Below, one piece after another: positions 11,155 to 21,724 of a stretch of 64,000 nucleotides of DNA. Below the pieces are notes generated by a model. That model had not been told where the DNA came from. It worked only from the letters and a program-made list of their open reading frames with translations, and made no database searches. This stretch comes from Coleophoma eucalyptorum (taxonomy: Eukaryota > Ascomycota > Leotiomycetes > Helotiales > Dermateaceae): NCBI GenBank assembly GCA_026120035.1, contig JALRME010000001.1:1253909-1317908 (forward strand), written 5' to 3'. How positions within the stretch are numbered: position 1 is the first letter of the stretch; every line of letters starts with the position of its first letter. A program made the position numbers and the translations under genes.

Positions 11155-13061
11155 TTATTGGTGTTCATCAACAATAACCCATCTCTTTTCTGCCTGCTTC
11201 GTACCGACTCTCTTGGCAACAGTCTCGAGAGTCTCTTTGATTGCAGCACCAGTCTGCTTCGGGAACTTCTTCTTCAACACTTCCACGAGGCCGATCTTGC
11301 TCAAGTCGCTGCCTGCTACCTCGCGCTTGAAATCCTCCATTGCGTCGTCGGTAATCATCTTTTTGGGAGGTTTGGCGGTTGCTGAAGCCAACGGCGTCGA
11401 TTGTGGTTGAGGTGAACTAAAGGCAGGTTTTACAGGTTTCGATGATAGTGTAGAGAAGAGGTTGTTGCCTTTCACAGCATGAAGGGGAAGTCTCGGTGGA
11501 TCCATGTTACCAGAAGTGGTAACAGGTGATTCCCAGTATGATTTAGAGAATGGATCAATGGATTTAACCGGTCCATCTGTATTTTATCAGCAATTGAATT
11601 GTACGGAAAAAATGGGAGCATACCAAGCATGATCTCCATCCGATATTGGACCATTTCACCGTTCGTATTACGTTTCTTATGATCTTCCCAACAGAGACCT
11701 GTAGAAACTGGTTCCAAATCACCTTGCACGACTATCCTCCTCGGGTTGAGACCGTCATCATTGTCATCGTCGAGAAATCCATCCATGTCATCCACATCAT
11801 CCAGGTCTTCCTCCTCCTCGCCATCGGAATTGCAGTCTTCGGCGTCCTCGTCCTCGACCCATTCAGCCTCCGAATCATAATCATAATTGGTGTTTGGTAG
11901 ATCCCTTCGTTTGAAGTTGCGAGCTAGCCTTGATATGCTGGTGACTGGTTGACTCGTGTATGTTCCAATGTATGGGGGCCTAACATCTTCTTGAAACTTG
12001 AGAAACTTTACTGGAATTTTGCTCAATAGAACCCCTGTTCGTTTAATCTTTGAGTTCTGCGAATCGGTAGTCAAATCAATAGGTTTCGATGCATTTCCCG
12101 ACATCTCTGTCATGATTTCTCGAACCGGCAGTGGTCGCTTGCCTCGTATTGTAGTATCGAGCATATGAAAATATGACGCTGCGTTGAACTTTCTGATCTC
12201 CTCTGGGCCTTGATGATTTACTACGTAACTGTCAAGTGTCTTCTCAATTGACTCCGCTCCTTGCTGGTCACGCTCAAATCGATTGTATGGCGCAAGTTTG
12301 ACGTCAGTGTGGACAAAAAATGGTGGGAACTGCTTCTCGTAGAAAGAGAACTCCTTTGCCTTGCTCGGAGTCGATTGCTCACAGGCAGAAGCCCCAGGCG
12401 CAGGACTCATGGATTCCCGGCTTGAGACACTTCCCCTCCGTATCGTAGGGGCGCCAAAGAAATTCATCAATTTTGGTTGACTTCTCTCTTTCTTCCTTTT
12501 TTCTTCCTCTCTCTTTCGCTTCTCTTCATCCTTTTGTCGTTTGGCCTCATTTATCTGCCGCTTTGCCTCTTCTTTTGCAGCTTTATTGGCCTCAGCAGTC
12601 CTCCTCTTCTCTTCTCGCTCAGCTTCCTTCTTCAGGCGCTGGACCTCGTTCTCTGCTTCTCTTCTTGCTTTCTCATCGGCCTTTTCCTTTCGCTCAGCCT
12701 CTTTCTTTACTCTCTCAGCAGCCTTCTCGGCATCCCTGATTTGTTTGTTCAGTCGTTGTTCTTCTTTTTCGGCGAAAGTAAGTTTCGGCTTCTTCGCTGG
12801 CGGTTGAGGAGTTCCATTGAGTGCTGCAAACGCCGATACAGGCTCTGTTGGAAGCTGGGAAGACTCATGTTTGCGCGAAGGTGTGGTTGACTCGGGATCC
12901 GTTATGGAACCGGTGTGGCTACGAGCCGGGCTGTTATCTCGTAGTACAGCTTTGATGCTTACAGGTGGAGTTGGTAAGGACGTTTGAGGGTCTTTGATTT
13001 CCACCCCGAATGTTGCATCGTAGTCTCTTTTAGGGGACTTGGTACACTGGGATAGCGACAT
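11155..13061 (-). CDS. Chromatin assembly factor 1 large subunit (Cac1/Rlf2/p150-like)
   Basis: Histone chaperone subunit that deposits H3-H4 on replicated DNA with PCNA. Exons 13061-11624 and 11576-11155 are joined by a 47-bp intron and encode about 619 residues. Seen in order: a Ser/Pro-rich N-terminus; a long highly charged KER helix (about residues 95-210, dense in K, E, R); a QPKLMNFFG segment just after it that fits a PIP-like motif (Q..L/M..FF); the FPPFFVHTDVKLAPYNRF block that begins the family's middle domain; a very acidic stretch (about 395-450, EDEDAEDCNSDGEEEE); then a C-terminal domain of about 80 residues resembling the family's DNA-binding winged helix, with DDAMEDFKREVAG. 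The junction reads MEIMLDGPVKS. This arrangement is typical of fungal Cac1. Confidence 0.92.
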
Positions 13062-13697
13062 TGTGGAGGGGGATGAGTGAGTTGACGTTGTCTATTCAGA
13101 CGGAGCGCTTCGAGTAGCCCGTCAACAGGATATCTCTTTCAATTGAAGTACCATCGAAAATCAGATGCTAGATGGAGCCACTGAACGACAGAAATGCCCT
13201 GCAGAGTAAGTTCGTGATCGTGGTGGTTGATTGATCGATTGACTGGTTGAATGAACGTGCGATGCAATTCCGAGAACGCGAAAGGCGCGAAGGAACGCGT
13301 CCAGAATTAAAGCGGGTTCGCGTCGAGGAGGGCAAGCGAGATCCCTGAAACTGAACCGCGCTAAGCCCCGGTATCTATTCTTGGCTCTCGAAGTTGAATA
13401 CATAACTGATCTTATTGAGATCTATTTTAGAAGGAGATTCATTGTTTTGTTACTACAGATATCTCAAACCCAGGATTTTGAATTGTTTCCAAATTCCGTC
13501 GATTAGGAGGTAACTTACAGAAAGTCGCCACTTGCGTACTTAATTAAACGAGCACTTTAAGGTTGTGGATGTGGCAATTCGGTAAGCCATGTCTGAACTA
13601 TGTCTTTAATGGCCTTCCTTATATTTGTGACTGAACTACATACGTTAGCCTTCTAAGAGAATGTGGTCCTAGATAAGACTAAGTTATAAAGTTCATG
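13062..13697. other. Intergenic region
   Basis: The upstream region of the CAF-1 gene, running up to the 3' end of the FAD oxidase gene. No supported gene. A run of TTGATTGATCGATTGACTG-like short repeats lies near 13227-13245. Confidence 0.45.
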
Positions 13698-15464
13698 TTA
13701 TATCCAGAGCTTGAAGCCACCTGGAACCTGGTTCCTGAATACCCCTTCTGGATCATATATCTTGCTGATAGCTTTCAGGAACCGCACATTATCCGTCCCA
13801 TAGCTTTCAAACGGATGCTGACTTGGATCTGCATAGTTCATGTACTGGAACCTGTGCAGCAATCCCATCTCTTGGGCTTTCTCATTTATGCATTTTACCA
13901 CATCAGAAGCCTTTGATCGCACGATACCGTTCGAGTTGGTGTCTTCCCAGAAGGACGAAAGAAGCATGACTGAGGGTATCATGAGATTCAAAGTCTCATA
14001 GCGAAAGGGTATCCAAGTACTCACTATAACCATTTCCATCTGTGGGAGAGACTCCGAGTGAGTTTCCACCATTTTCGGCTCCATATTTCAGAGCTATACT
14101 TGGCAATGGCTCAAATGCGATACTCCAGAATATGCCACCAGGAATTTGGAATGAAAAAAGTGTCGAGTTGAGAATAACAAACGTTTCATCAAGCAAGGGT
14201 GTTGATACTCCATACGTGCCTGTGTAAAATAGCCAATTGCTAAAGCATATTAGCTCCACTTTCTCTATGAATTGGTATGGGTGTACAGACAATTGCGGAA
14301 GCGCAGACTCAGCAGCATAAGTACTCAAATTGGTAATCTGAGTAGACTGTGACAAAGATTTTATGTTGAGTAGCTCTTGAAATGCAGGTGGATTAAGAAC
14401 TGGCTTGGTGTACACGGCCGTGCTACTTATTGTCCAGGTCCTGCTCGTCGAATTGAAACCAAGTCCAGTTACAAGTGAAGCATACGGATCATACGATGGA
14501 GAACCCGCCAGGTTAGCAAAAGCTTCAAACACTGCAGCTCGTTCCGAGATGGGATTGGCAATTTTTCCTGCGAAGAAATTACCTTGTGATATTGTTTTTA
14601 GATCAAGGCGAGTGACTATGCCGAAATTGTTTCCCCCTCCCTTCAAAGCACGAAAGAGATCTGCCCGGGAAGTAGAATTTGCATTGACAAGCTGACCATT
14701 TGCAAGTACGATCTGTGATATCAGTCCTGCGCTGTGATTCCAAGTTGAGTTCTACTTACTTCAAAGTTCAAAACGTTATCACAGGCCCATCCAACTTGGG
14801 GTAGGAAATAGGATATCCCACCTCCAAGGGTCAGACCTCCAACACCGACAGCTCCATTCCGACCACCAGCAACGGAGACATTGTAAAGATCAAGAAACTT
14901 ATAGACATCGAGCCAAGAAGCCCCAGCATCTACTCTAGCAACTGTGTGAGCGGTGTTGACGCTCACAGATTTTAGCGACGTCATGTCTATCGTTACCCCG
15001 GCTTCAATGTTGGCAAATCCAGCAGAGGGGGCATGGGTTTGTCCTTTGATGGCAAATTTGCATTGGTTTTTTCTTGTGAGTATGGTGACGGCTGTCGAGA
15101 CGTCTTGAGCTACGTCTGGCACCACGATGCATGCTGGTGAAAGGTCTGCTTCTTGCAGCGACCAATATGAGTCCAATGTGGTAGCATAAGCGGTGCTATT
15201 AGGGAAAACCACTTTCGTGTTTAAACTTTGTGCAAGTTGAGCGCACTTTTGATCATGTTAGCAAAAGCTTTCGAGATGAGATTAAAGATGCATTCAACAG
15301 ACACAATAGTCAGATAGTGACCTTGATTGTAGCGCACCTAATGTGTAGTACATGCTTTCCAACATCTTCACCGGTGCCGTTGAGAGGCTGTGCAAAGTAA
15401 AAGCAGTGGCAAGAAGCCAAGACCTGGGGAGAAGTTTGGATTTTGTACACAGACGAGGTATCAT
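13698..15464 (-). CDS. Secreted FAD-linked oxidoreductase, berberine-bridge (BBE) type
   Basis: Proposed exons are 15464-15372, 15245-14760, 14712-14025 and 13969-13698, giving about 512 residues. The last three are well supported by phase. The first is a guess that uses a weak GTGAAG donor but supplies a plausible signal peptide (SWLLATAFTLHSLS). The FAD-binding PCMH domain spans about residues 60-230. It has KGQTHAPSAG in place of the usual GGH flavin-attachment loop, a Gly-rich GVGGLTLGGGISYF block and FRALKGGGNNFGIVT. The C-terminal BBE motif is NYADPSQHPFESYG. Such enzymes oxidise alcohols or sugars, or act in secondary metabolism. The altered flavin loop may mean mono-covalent attachment. 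It shares a divergent intergenic region with the acyl-CoA synthetase gene. Confidence 0.85.
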
Positions 15465-16448
15465 GCCGGTTAATTGTCATAATATCGACTCTCTAGCTCA
15501 CAATGATCCCCATGTTCTTCAGATTGCAACTCTGTGGTCGAATCACAGTTAAAAGCTAGAGGTAACGACGCAAGGTAGTACCGAAAGTCCCGCCGAGACC
15601 AAACAGGTACTCCTGCCGAAGCTTGCAAGATCCCCAGATTCTTTCGATTCCCGTGTCCCTGCATGATGCTGTTTTTCAAATATGTTCTTTGGCGAGGATG
15701 GTTCCTGCAGGTAGATTATTCTAAAGTATAAAAGACCACGCTATTGAATCAAAATGGTTATTGCTCGCCTTGTCATACGTTCCAGTGCGTTTCCCAATCG
15801 GGAACACAAGCCTCAAAGCGGTTGTACGCCTTTCGCTGGCCAAGTAATGGTAGCGACGAGACCAATATCTATCCTGCTGCCCTGAGGTTTGTCGCAACTC
15901 AGCCAGAGGTGGAAGGGAAGTCGTTCATAGCCCAAGGGCACCCCGCTTATATTGGAGGAATCCAAGATGCAACTCTCCGGGCCAGGCTCGTAGAGTGTGA
16001 CCTCAGACCTGGCAACCAAGGTGGTGGTGGCTGGTGAGCAAGTGTAAGATTCATGATCACGAGTGAGCCTCGGCACCACGGGGTTTCCCCACTACCACAC
16101 AAGATGCAAGCCACATGATTGGCCACTACCCGTCATACACTTCCAGTCGCTGGAATCTGAGTATCGAGCTTGCAAGTTCAAATTCGTGTCTTGTTCGTCT
16201 CAGCCCTGTGGCAATTCTGTTGGGATCCATCGTGTCTCACGGTGCCATAGACATATATCCGCACTGTTGCCTACCGTCCGCGTCATAACGGTTGTCTGAG
16301 ACTCACTTACACTTAGACTTATACTGATACTTCCACTTATACTTCCACTTCCACTTACACTTTCAGGAACTCGGTGCAGCTGGATGGTATACTGATCTCC
16401 CATCATCCACTCTGATCAAACAGTGTGTTACCCTTACAGCAGGACATC
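15465..16448. other. Divergent intergenic region with CACTT-type repeats
   Basis: About 1 kb between the FAD oxidase start and the acyl-CoA synthetase start. It should hold both promoters. It includes the imperfect hexamer repeat listed separately. The open frames are low-complexity shadows of that repeat. Confidence 0.5.
16302..16362. repeat. Imperfect hexanucleotide repeat (CACTTA/CACTTC)
   Basis: About ten degenerate copies of a CACTTM or TACTTM unit in 60 bp, just over 80 bp upstream of the acyl-CoA synthetase start codon. Probably microsatellite-like and within the promoter or 5' UTR. Confidence 0.75.
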
Positions 16449-18788
16449 ATGACGGAGAAAAAACCTATTTTACTGCCCCGGATGACCAGGTCTCCTCCTT
16501 TCTCCGTGGAAGTACCTGGAGCCGTCCAGATCGAAGGCGAAACAATCCCTCGCCGGAATGCTCGATCCCCCGATGCTCTCCGCTTAACACCGGAGCCAGG
16601 AGTAAACACCGTTTTTGACATCCTAACAAGAAGTGCCAAAAAATTCGGTGACTCCCAGGCTGTTGGCTGGCGTAAATTGATCAAGAAACATGAGGAAGTC
16701 AAAAAGGTCAAAAAGATGGTCGATGGTGTGGCAACTGAAGTTGATAAGAAGTGGATCTTCTTTGAGATGAGCGGCTATCATTTCCTTACGTTTGTGGAGT
16801 ATGAGAGGCTGGCCTTGCAGCTCGGTTGTGGCTTTAGGAAACTCGGACTGGTGAAGGAGGATCGAGTCCACATTTATGCAATCACAAGGTCAGTGTGAAT
16901 GAAGATTTGTCTCTAAAGGACGATTACTAATTTGAAGGGAATAGTGCCTACTGGCTTGCTATTGCTCATGGTGCAGTCTCGCAGTCCATGCCAATAGTAA
17001 CGGCCTATGACACTCTCGGAGAAGAAGGCCTTCGTCATTCACTAATAGCCACTAAGGCTAAGGCTATCTTCGTAGAGCCTCACTTACTAAAGACCTTGGG
17101 TATTTCACTACAGACAGCCAAGGACATACAATATGTCATCTATAATGATTTAACTCCTGAAGAAGTCAACCAGGATGAGATTACGGAACTGAAGACCGCT
17201 CATCCAAATCTAACAGTCCTCAGCTTTCAGGACTTGAGAAAACTTGGAGAAGATAATATGGTTGGCCCCATAGCCCCTGGTCCTGAGGATACTTGTTGTA
17301 TCATGTATACTTCTGGTTCAACCGGTACTCCAAAGGGCGTTCCATTGAAGCATAAAAATGTCGTTGCAGCAGGTACGTGATAAGGTGCTCCTAGCATACT
17401 TTAGCTGACCATATCTAGTTGCGGGAGTTGATACTGTCCTTGGAGACAGTCTAGGGCCAGAAGATACCCTTCTTACCTATTTACCACTCGCACACATCTT
17501 TGAATTTGTGGTCGAGCATTTGTTCCTCTATATGGGCTCCACGATGGGCTATGGTGCCATTCGCACGCTTTCTGCAACATCAATGAAAAACTGCAAAGGC
17601 GACATTCAAGAACTACGTCCCACATTGCTCGTTGGAGTTCCAGCGGTATGGGAGACAGTAAAGAAAGGAATTGTGTCACAGGTTACGAAGGGCCCAGCAT
17701 TAGTACAGAAGTTGTTTTGGGGTGCATTGTATGCGAAGACCTTTCTCATGGGCCAAGGACTACCTGGAAGTGGACTACTTGATGCAGTCGTATTCAACAA
17801 GGTGCGAGAAGCAACTGGTGGGAGATTGAGATTAACGATGAATGGTGGAAGCCCCATTGCCAAGGAGACCCAGGAGTTTATTTCCATGGCCATTGCACCC
17901 ATGATTAATGGTTATGGTTCCACCGAAACCACCGCGTAAGTAAAAATAGTCATTGACATCGAATATGTACTAATGCGTTTGTAGCATGGGAGCACTTTGT
18001 GATCCATTAGCTTGGACTTCATCAGCCCATGGAGACATTGAATCATGCCTTGAAGTAAAGTTCGTGGACTTTCCTGATGCTGGTTACTTCGCGACAAACA
18101 ATCCTCCGCAAGGTGAGATCTGGATCCGGGGCCACAACGTTCTCGAGGAATACTATGAAAATGAAGAAGAAACCGCTGCAGCTTTGACACCAGACGGGTG
18201 GTTCAAAACAGGTGATATTGGCGAGTGGGATAAAAATGGACATCTAAAAATTATCGACCGGAAGAAGAATCTTGTTAAAACACTCAATGGAGAGTACATT
18301 GCCTTGGAAAAGGTGAGTTTCCTGCTATCTTCTGGTTGAGACATAATTACTGACCATTACAGCTGGAATCTGTCTATCGATCTGCTAGTGTGGTCGGTAA
18401 CATTTGTGTCTATGCTTCAATTACTGAATCAAAACCCATTGCTATCATCTTTCCAGTTGAGGCCGCACTCAAAACACTAGCAGAAGAGGTGGGAGTTGAA
18501 GGGCATGGCCTTGGAGATCTCGTCCACAATGAAAGGGTGCAACAGGCAGTACTGAAGCAATTGCAAACAGTTGGCTCCCGGGCAAAACTGGCCGCAATAG
18601 AGATTATTGAAGGCGTTGTATTGTCTGATGAAGAATGGACACCCCAAAATGTGAGTACACATACTGTTGATCGAATATGGTAAGAACACTAACGACAACA
18701 GGGCTTGGTTACTGCCGTCGGCAAACTGAACAGGAAAGGGCTATTTCAAAAGTACGAGAAGGAAGTCGACAAAGCCTACAAGAAATGA
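16449..18788 (+). CDS. Long-chain fatty acid-CoA ligase (Faa1/Faa4-like)
   Basis: Activates long-chain fatty acids to acyl-CoA using ATP, probably at ER, lipid droplet or peroxisome membranes. Six exons are proposed, 16449-16888, 16945-17372, 17419-17935, 17985-18312, 18363-18650 and 18702-18788, with phase kept throughout, giving 695 residues, the usual length of fungal Faa enzymes. The AMP-binding P-loop is YTSGSTGTPKGVPLKHKN (about residue 265), then YLPLAHIFEFVVEH, the NGYGSTETTA motif, GWFKTGDIGEW, and the fatty-acyl-CoA synthetase signature IDRKKNLVKTLNGEYIALE. The C-terminal catalytic Lys region is KLNRKGLFQKY. The last residues KAYKK do not look like a PTS1 signal. I chose ATG 16449; it follows no in-frame upstream ATG. 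Confidence 0.95.
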
Positions 18789-18890
18789 TGAGGATAGGCT
18801 GAAAGGTATGACATAGTTTAACTGGCGTACAAGGTTCTGATTGCACTGGCTTCGATATCTTTCACAGCGATTGACCTGTAATATATTATT

Positions 18891-20030
18891 CTAATTACTT
18901 CCAAGCTTGAGTAGTGTTCTAGCATTTCCAAAAGCAACTTTTTCTCGTAATTCCGGACTCAACTGAAGTCGATCAAACCAGACCGCAATTTCTAAATCAT
19001 CTTCAAAAGGATAATCAACACTGAACATGACACGGTCCTCTCCCATAACCCTCAAAGTGTCCAAAAGTGCACCCTCATCCTGCACTCCCGCCGTCGTAGC
19101 ATAGAAGTTATTGTTCCAGTAATAAGTCATGGTTTGGTTGGCAGGCCATAAAGCCGCATGTTGAAAATGACGCATTCGCTGGTCTATTCTCGAAAGGGCA
19201 AAGGGGAGGCCCTCACCACAGTGACCCATGATGATCTTGAGAGTTGGATATCTATCAAAGAGACCAGAAACCATCAAGCGAAGCGCATGCGCTCCCGTCT
19301 CTGCAGAGAATCCATATGGCGATCCGGCCAAGAAGTCCCAACCTTGATAGACCCTCTGTTGATCTGGAGGCGGCATCCGCGGATGCAGGTACAGAGGTAC
19401 ATCCAGCTCCGCTAGCTTTTCCCAAAAGGGTTCATTGCTTGGATCGTCCAGATACACCACATTATTCACACTCCCATTATTTGTATACCCACCAATCATA
19501 ACTCCTACACCACCCAGCTGCGTTACGCAGCGCTCGAGCTCCGTCGCAGCACTGCTGGGGTCTTGCATGGCGACATTGCAGAAGAACTCGAATCTGGATG
19601 AGAAGTTCCCGTGCTTGTAGTTCGCGCTAAACTGATCATTCACCAGCGAGGCAGCCGAGACGGCGAATGTCTTGTTGAAAATCCCCTGCACGCCTGGTGT
19701 GACCAGAGAGATTACGCTGGTGCTGATATTGGCAAGGTCCATTTGGTGGACGCGCTCCGCAATGCTGGTCACATTGAGACGGTTTCTAACATCAGCTTGG
19801 TACACCAATTGGCCATAGGCGATCTCATTCGTATTGTTCTCGAATGGCGTCGTGAACGCTCCTTGGAAGAGATCCGTGCTGACATGTTCTTCCAAGACAA
19901 TTTTTCCTGCGATCGACTCCGAGGTTGAAGTGAAGGTTGGTCGGCCTGAATTCAAGGCAATTTCTTGAGCTTGTAGGGTTGCTGGTAGGAGAGCTAGCAT
20001 GGAAACAAGAACGGCAACTAGGGAGTACAT
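18891..20030 (-). CDS. Secreted amidohydrolase-2 family protein (decarboxylase-like)
   Basis: Single exon, 379 residues from ATG 20030. That start is chosen because it gives a clean signal peptide (LVAVLVSMLALLPATLQA); the frame stays open a further 52 codons upstream. The family includes ACMSD, 2,3-dihydroxybenzoate and 6-MSA decarboxylases, TIM-barrel metalloenzymes acting on small aromatic acids. Visible active-site elements: the EEH strand-1 motif (VLEEHV, in place of HxH as in many fungal members), LHPRMPP, IMGHCGEGLPF and the FSVDYPFE Asp. Several N-x-S/T sites fit secretion. It is convergent with the acyl-CoA synthetase gene, about 100 bp apart. Substrate unknown. A secreted version is less usual than the cytosolic form. 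Confidence 0.85.
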   Translation of the reverse strand: MYSLVAVLVSMLALLPATLQAQEIALNSGRPTFTSTSESIAGKIVLEEHVSTDLFQGAFTTPFENNTNEIAYGQLVYQADVRNRLNVTSIAERVHQMDLANISTSVISLVTPGVQGIFNKTFAVSAASLVNDQFSANYKHGNFSSRFEFFCNVAMQDPSSAATELERCVTQLGGVGVMIGGYTNNGSVNNVVYLDDPSNEPFWEKLAELDVPLYLHPRMPPPDQQRVYQGWDFLAGSPYGFSAETGAHALRLMVSGLFDRYPTLKIIMGHCGEGLPFALSRIDQRMRHFQHAALWPANQTMTYYWNNNFYATTAGVQDEGALLDTLRVMGEDRVMFSVDYPFEDDLEIAVWFDRLQLSPELREKVAFGNARTLLKLGSN

Positions 20031-21724
20031 CTTGACCTTCAGTGTTGAGAAAGGTGACGAAAAAAAACAACATTTTTGATGGGGGAAACACGGCCAACAT
20101 TTATACCCCGCAAGATATGCATTGTGAAGAGGAGAAGCGCTGATAATTTCCAGGTCCCATGCAGGTCTTATGATTGCATGGGGCAAATGTAGCTAGTACG
20201 GCTGTATGTACTTTAACTCGCATCTCGTTTATATGTGCATTGCATCTCGGCACCAATGTACGGCTTTGTAAAAGTGGCCAGGCAATAAATAAAGAAATGG
20301 AACCTTTAAAGCTAGGTATTACCAAAATCAATCATCAAGCAAGTCTCGATCGACTGAGTTTACCAAATCTCCTTAGATGATGCGTTTGAGCACGCAAATA
20401 AGCGAGCAAAGGGCTCAGCATCAGCTTCAACAGGGTTCTCAATCTCAACCCAATCCTTGAGGTAAAGAGCTTGGTAGATGTTATAAAACCTGTGTATAGA
20501 GTATGTTTTTTCATTAATCAATAGCCGTAGACGCATGCATTTAAGCCAGATATAATCATTCTCGGGAAGCGAGAAGTGTAAAGGAAACGTAGTGAACCAT
20601 GGAAGAAAGATATTGGTAGAAACCGTCCAGTAGCGCTATGGCAAGGCTGTGTCCAGAGGCAGAGAAGAGCATACACATATACTTGAATAAGCCGAATAGG
20701 AAGTAACCTCGAAACAGGCGTGCTATCTGGCTCAGATGGTTCTGGGCAAATTTCTGGGCAAGAGGTGGAAACAAGATAGGCTCAACTGGTCACCAAGAGG
20801 ATGTAGGCAGGAGAACAATACGGCAAAGAACGACAAACTGCTGAACCTCTTTTTTTTTCTTTTCTGGTTTCTATTTTGATGGTGATATAATGTGGGTTTT
20901 GGTTGCGTTCTTCTCTTTTTGGTTGTTTTGGAGTATTTGATTGTATTCTTGTGTTTTTATTTTCTCTTGAGCTGGAACAAAGCTAAGCCTGAAATTGCGT
21001 AGAAAATCTATTCCGGTAGTGTTATATGGCCAAAAGTGACGCGCCGCGACTTGTAGCTTAGCTTTTGCCTGACTTGTGCCCTCACTCGGGAAACCAAATC
21101 AGAGGATCTCTGTCCTTGAGACACATCTCGGTTTTCAATATGCCAGAGTCTCTAATATCATCGCTATCATCGACGACTTCATCTACACGTCGAAAATCTA
21201 AGAGCTCAACTGTAAAAGGATTGCTCTAGCTCAGCAAAGCTTAGGTGAATAAATTGGACCATGTATAGGTCACTAGGCTTTGGTTCAACCATAGGCGTAT
21301 GCCACACTCCTCAATTTAGTTGTGATTTTGGGCAAGTTTATGACTAATTATAGCAAGCTGTAAGAGTTCAGTCTGATTGATAAATGTTTTGGCGTATGGT
21401 TTGTATTTTACAAGAAGTCAAGCGACAAGATATGGGAGATAAGCAGTGAAATGACACATGGGCCATTTTCTTCGCATTCAGACTGATCAAATCTGGGAAG
21501 ATGAGTAACCACTACAGAATAGCAAGAGGTTAGTTCGGCGGATCGGGGAGATAATGCATGGAGAATGCTTGAGACACGATACACCTGCAAAGCTGACAGG
21601 GAAGTATGTACGCTTAGTCATAATGACTCCATTTGTTCTATCTGTTGCACAAACAAACAGTCTCCTCTTTCAACCTCGAGGCAGGTCTTTGTTAGCTTTA
21701 TTGAGATAAACAACTTGATTCAAT
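20031..21724. other. Intergenic region
   Basis: About 1.7 kb. It contains the orphan exon-like fragment at 20360-20489 and a T-rich stretch near 20850-20960. No other supported gene. Confidence 0.4.
20360..20489 (-). pseudogene. Orphan terminal-exon-like fragment
   Basis: A 43-codon open stretch on the minus strand is preceded by a good acceptor (ATACACAG) and ends in a stop. It reads FYNIYQALYLKDW...EPFARLFACSN...KEIW. Composition and the TGG-rich, acidic ending look protein-like. I cannot find an upstream exon in the right phase, so it may be the last exon of a small gene whose start I missed or, more likely, a remnant. Family not recognised. Confidence 0.28.

Noticed and set aside
12473..12890. 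Hydrophobic plus-strand frames that look like membrane proteins
   Set aside because: They are the antisense of the Lys/Glu-rich KER region of the CAF-1 subunit; Lys/Glu codons read in reverse give Leu/Phe/Ser.
18891..20186. Upstream in-frame extension of the amidohydrolase to 431 residues
   Set aside because: The extra 52 residues precede a textbook signal peptide and are Cys/Trp/Pro-rich without pattern, so ATG 20030 is preferred.
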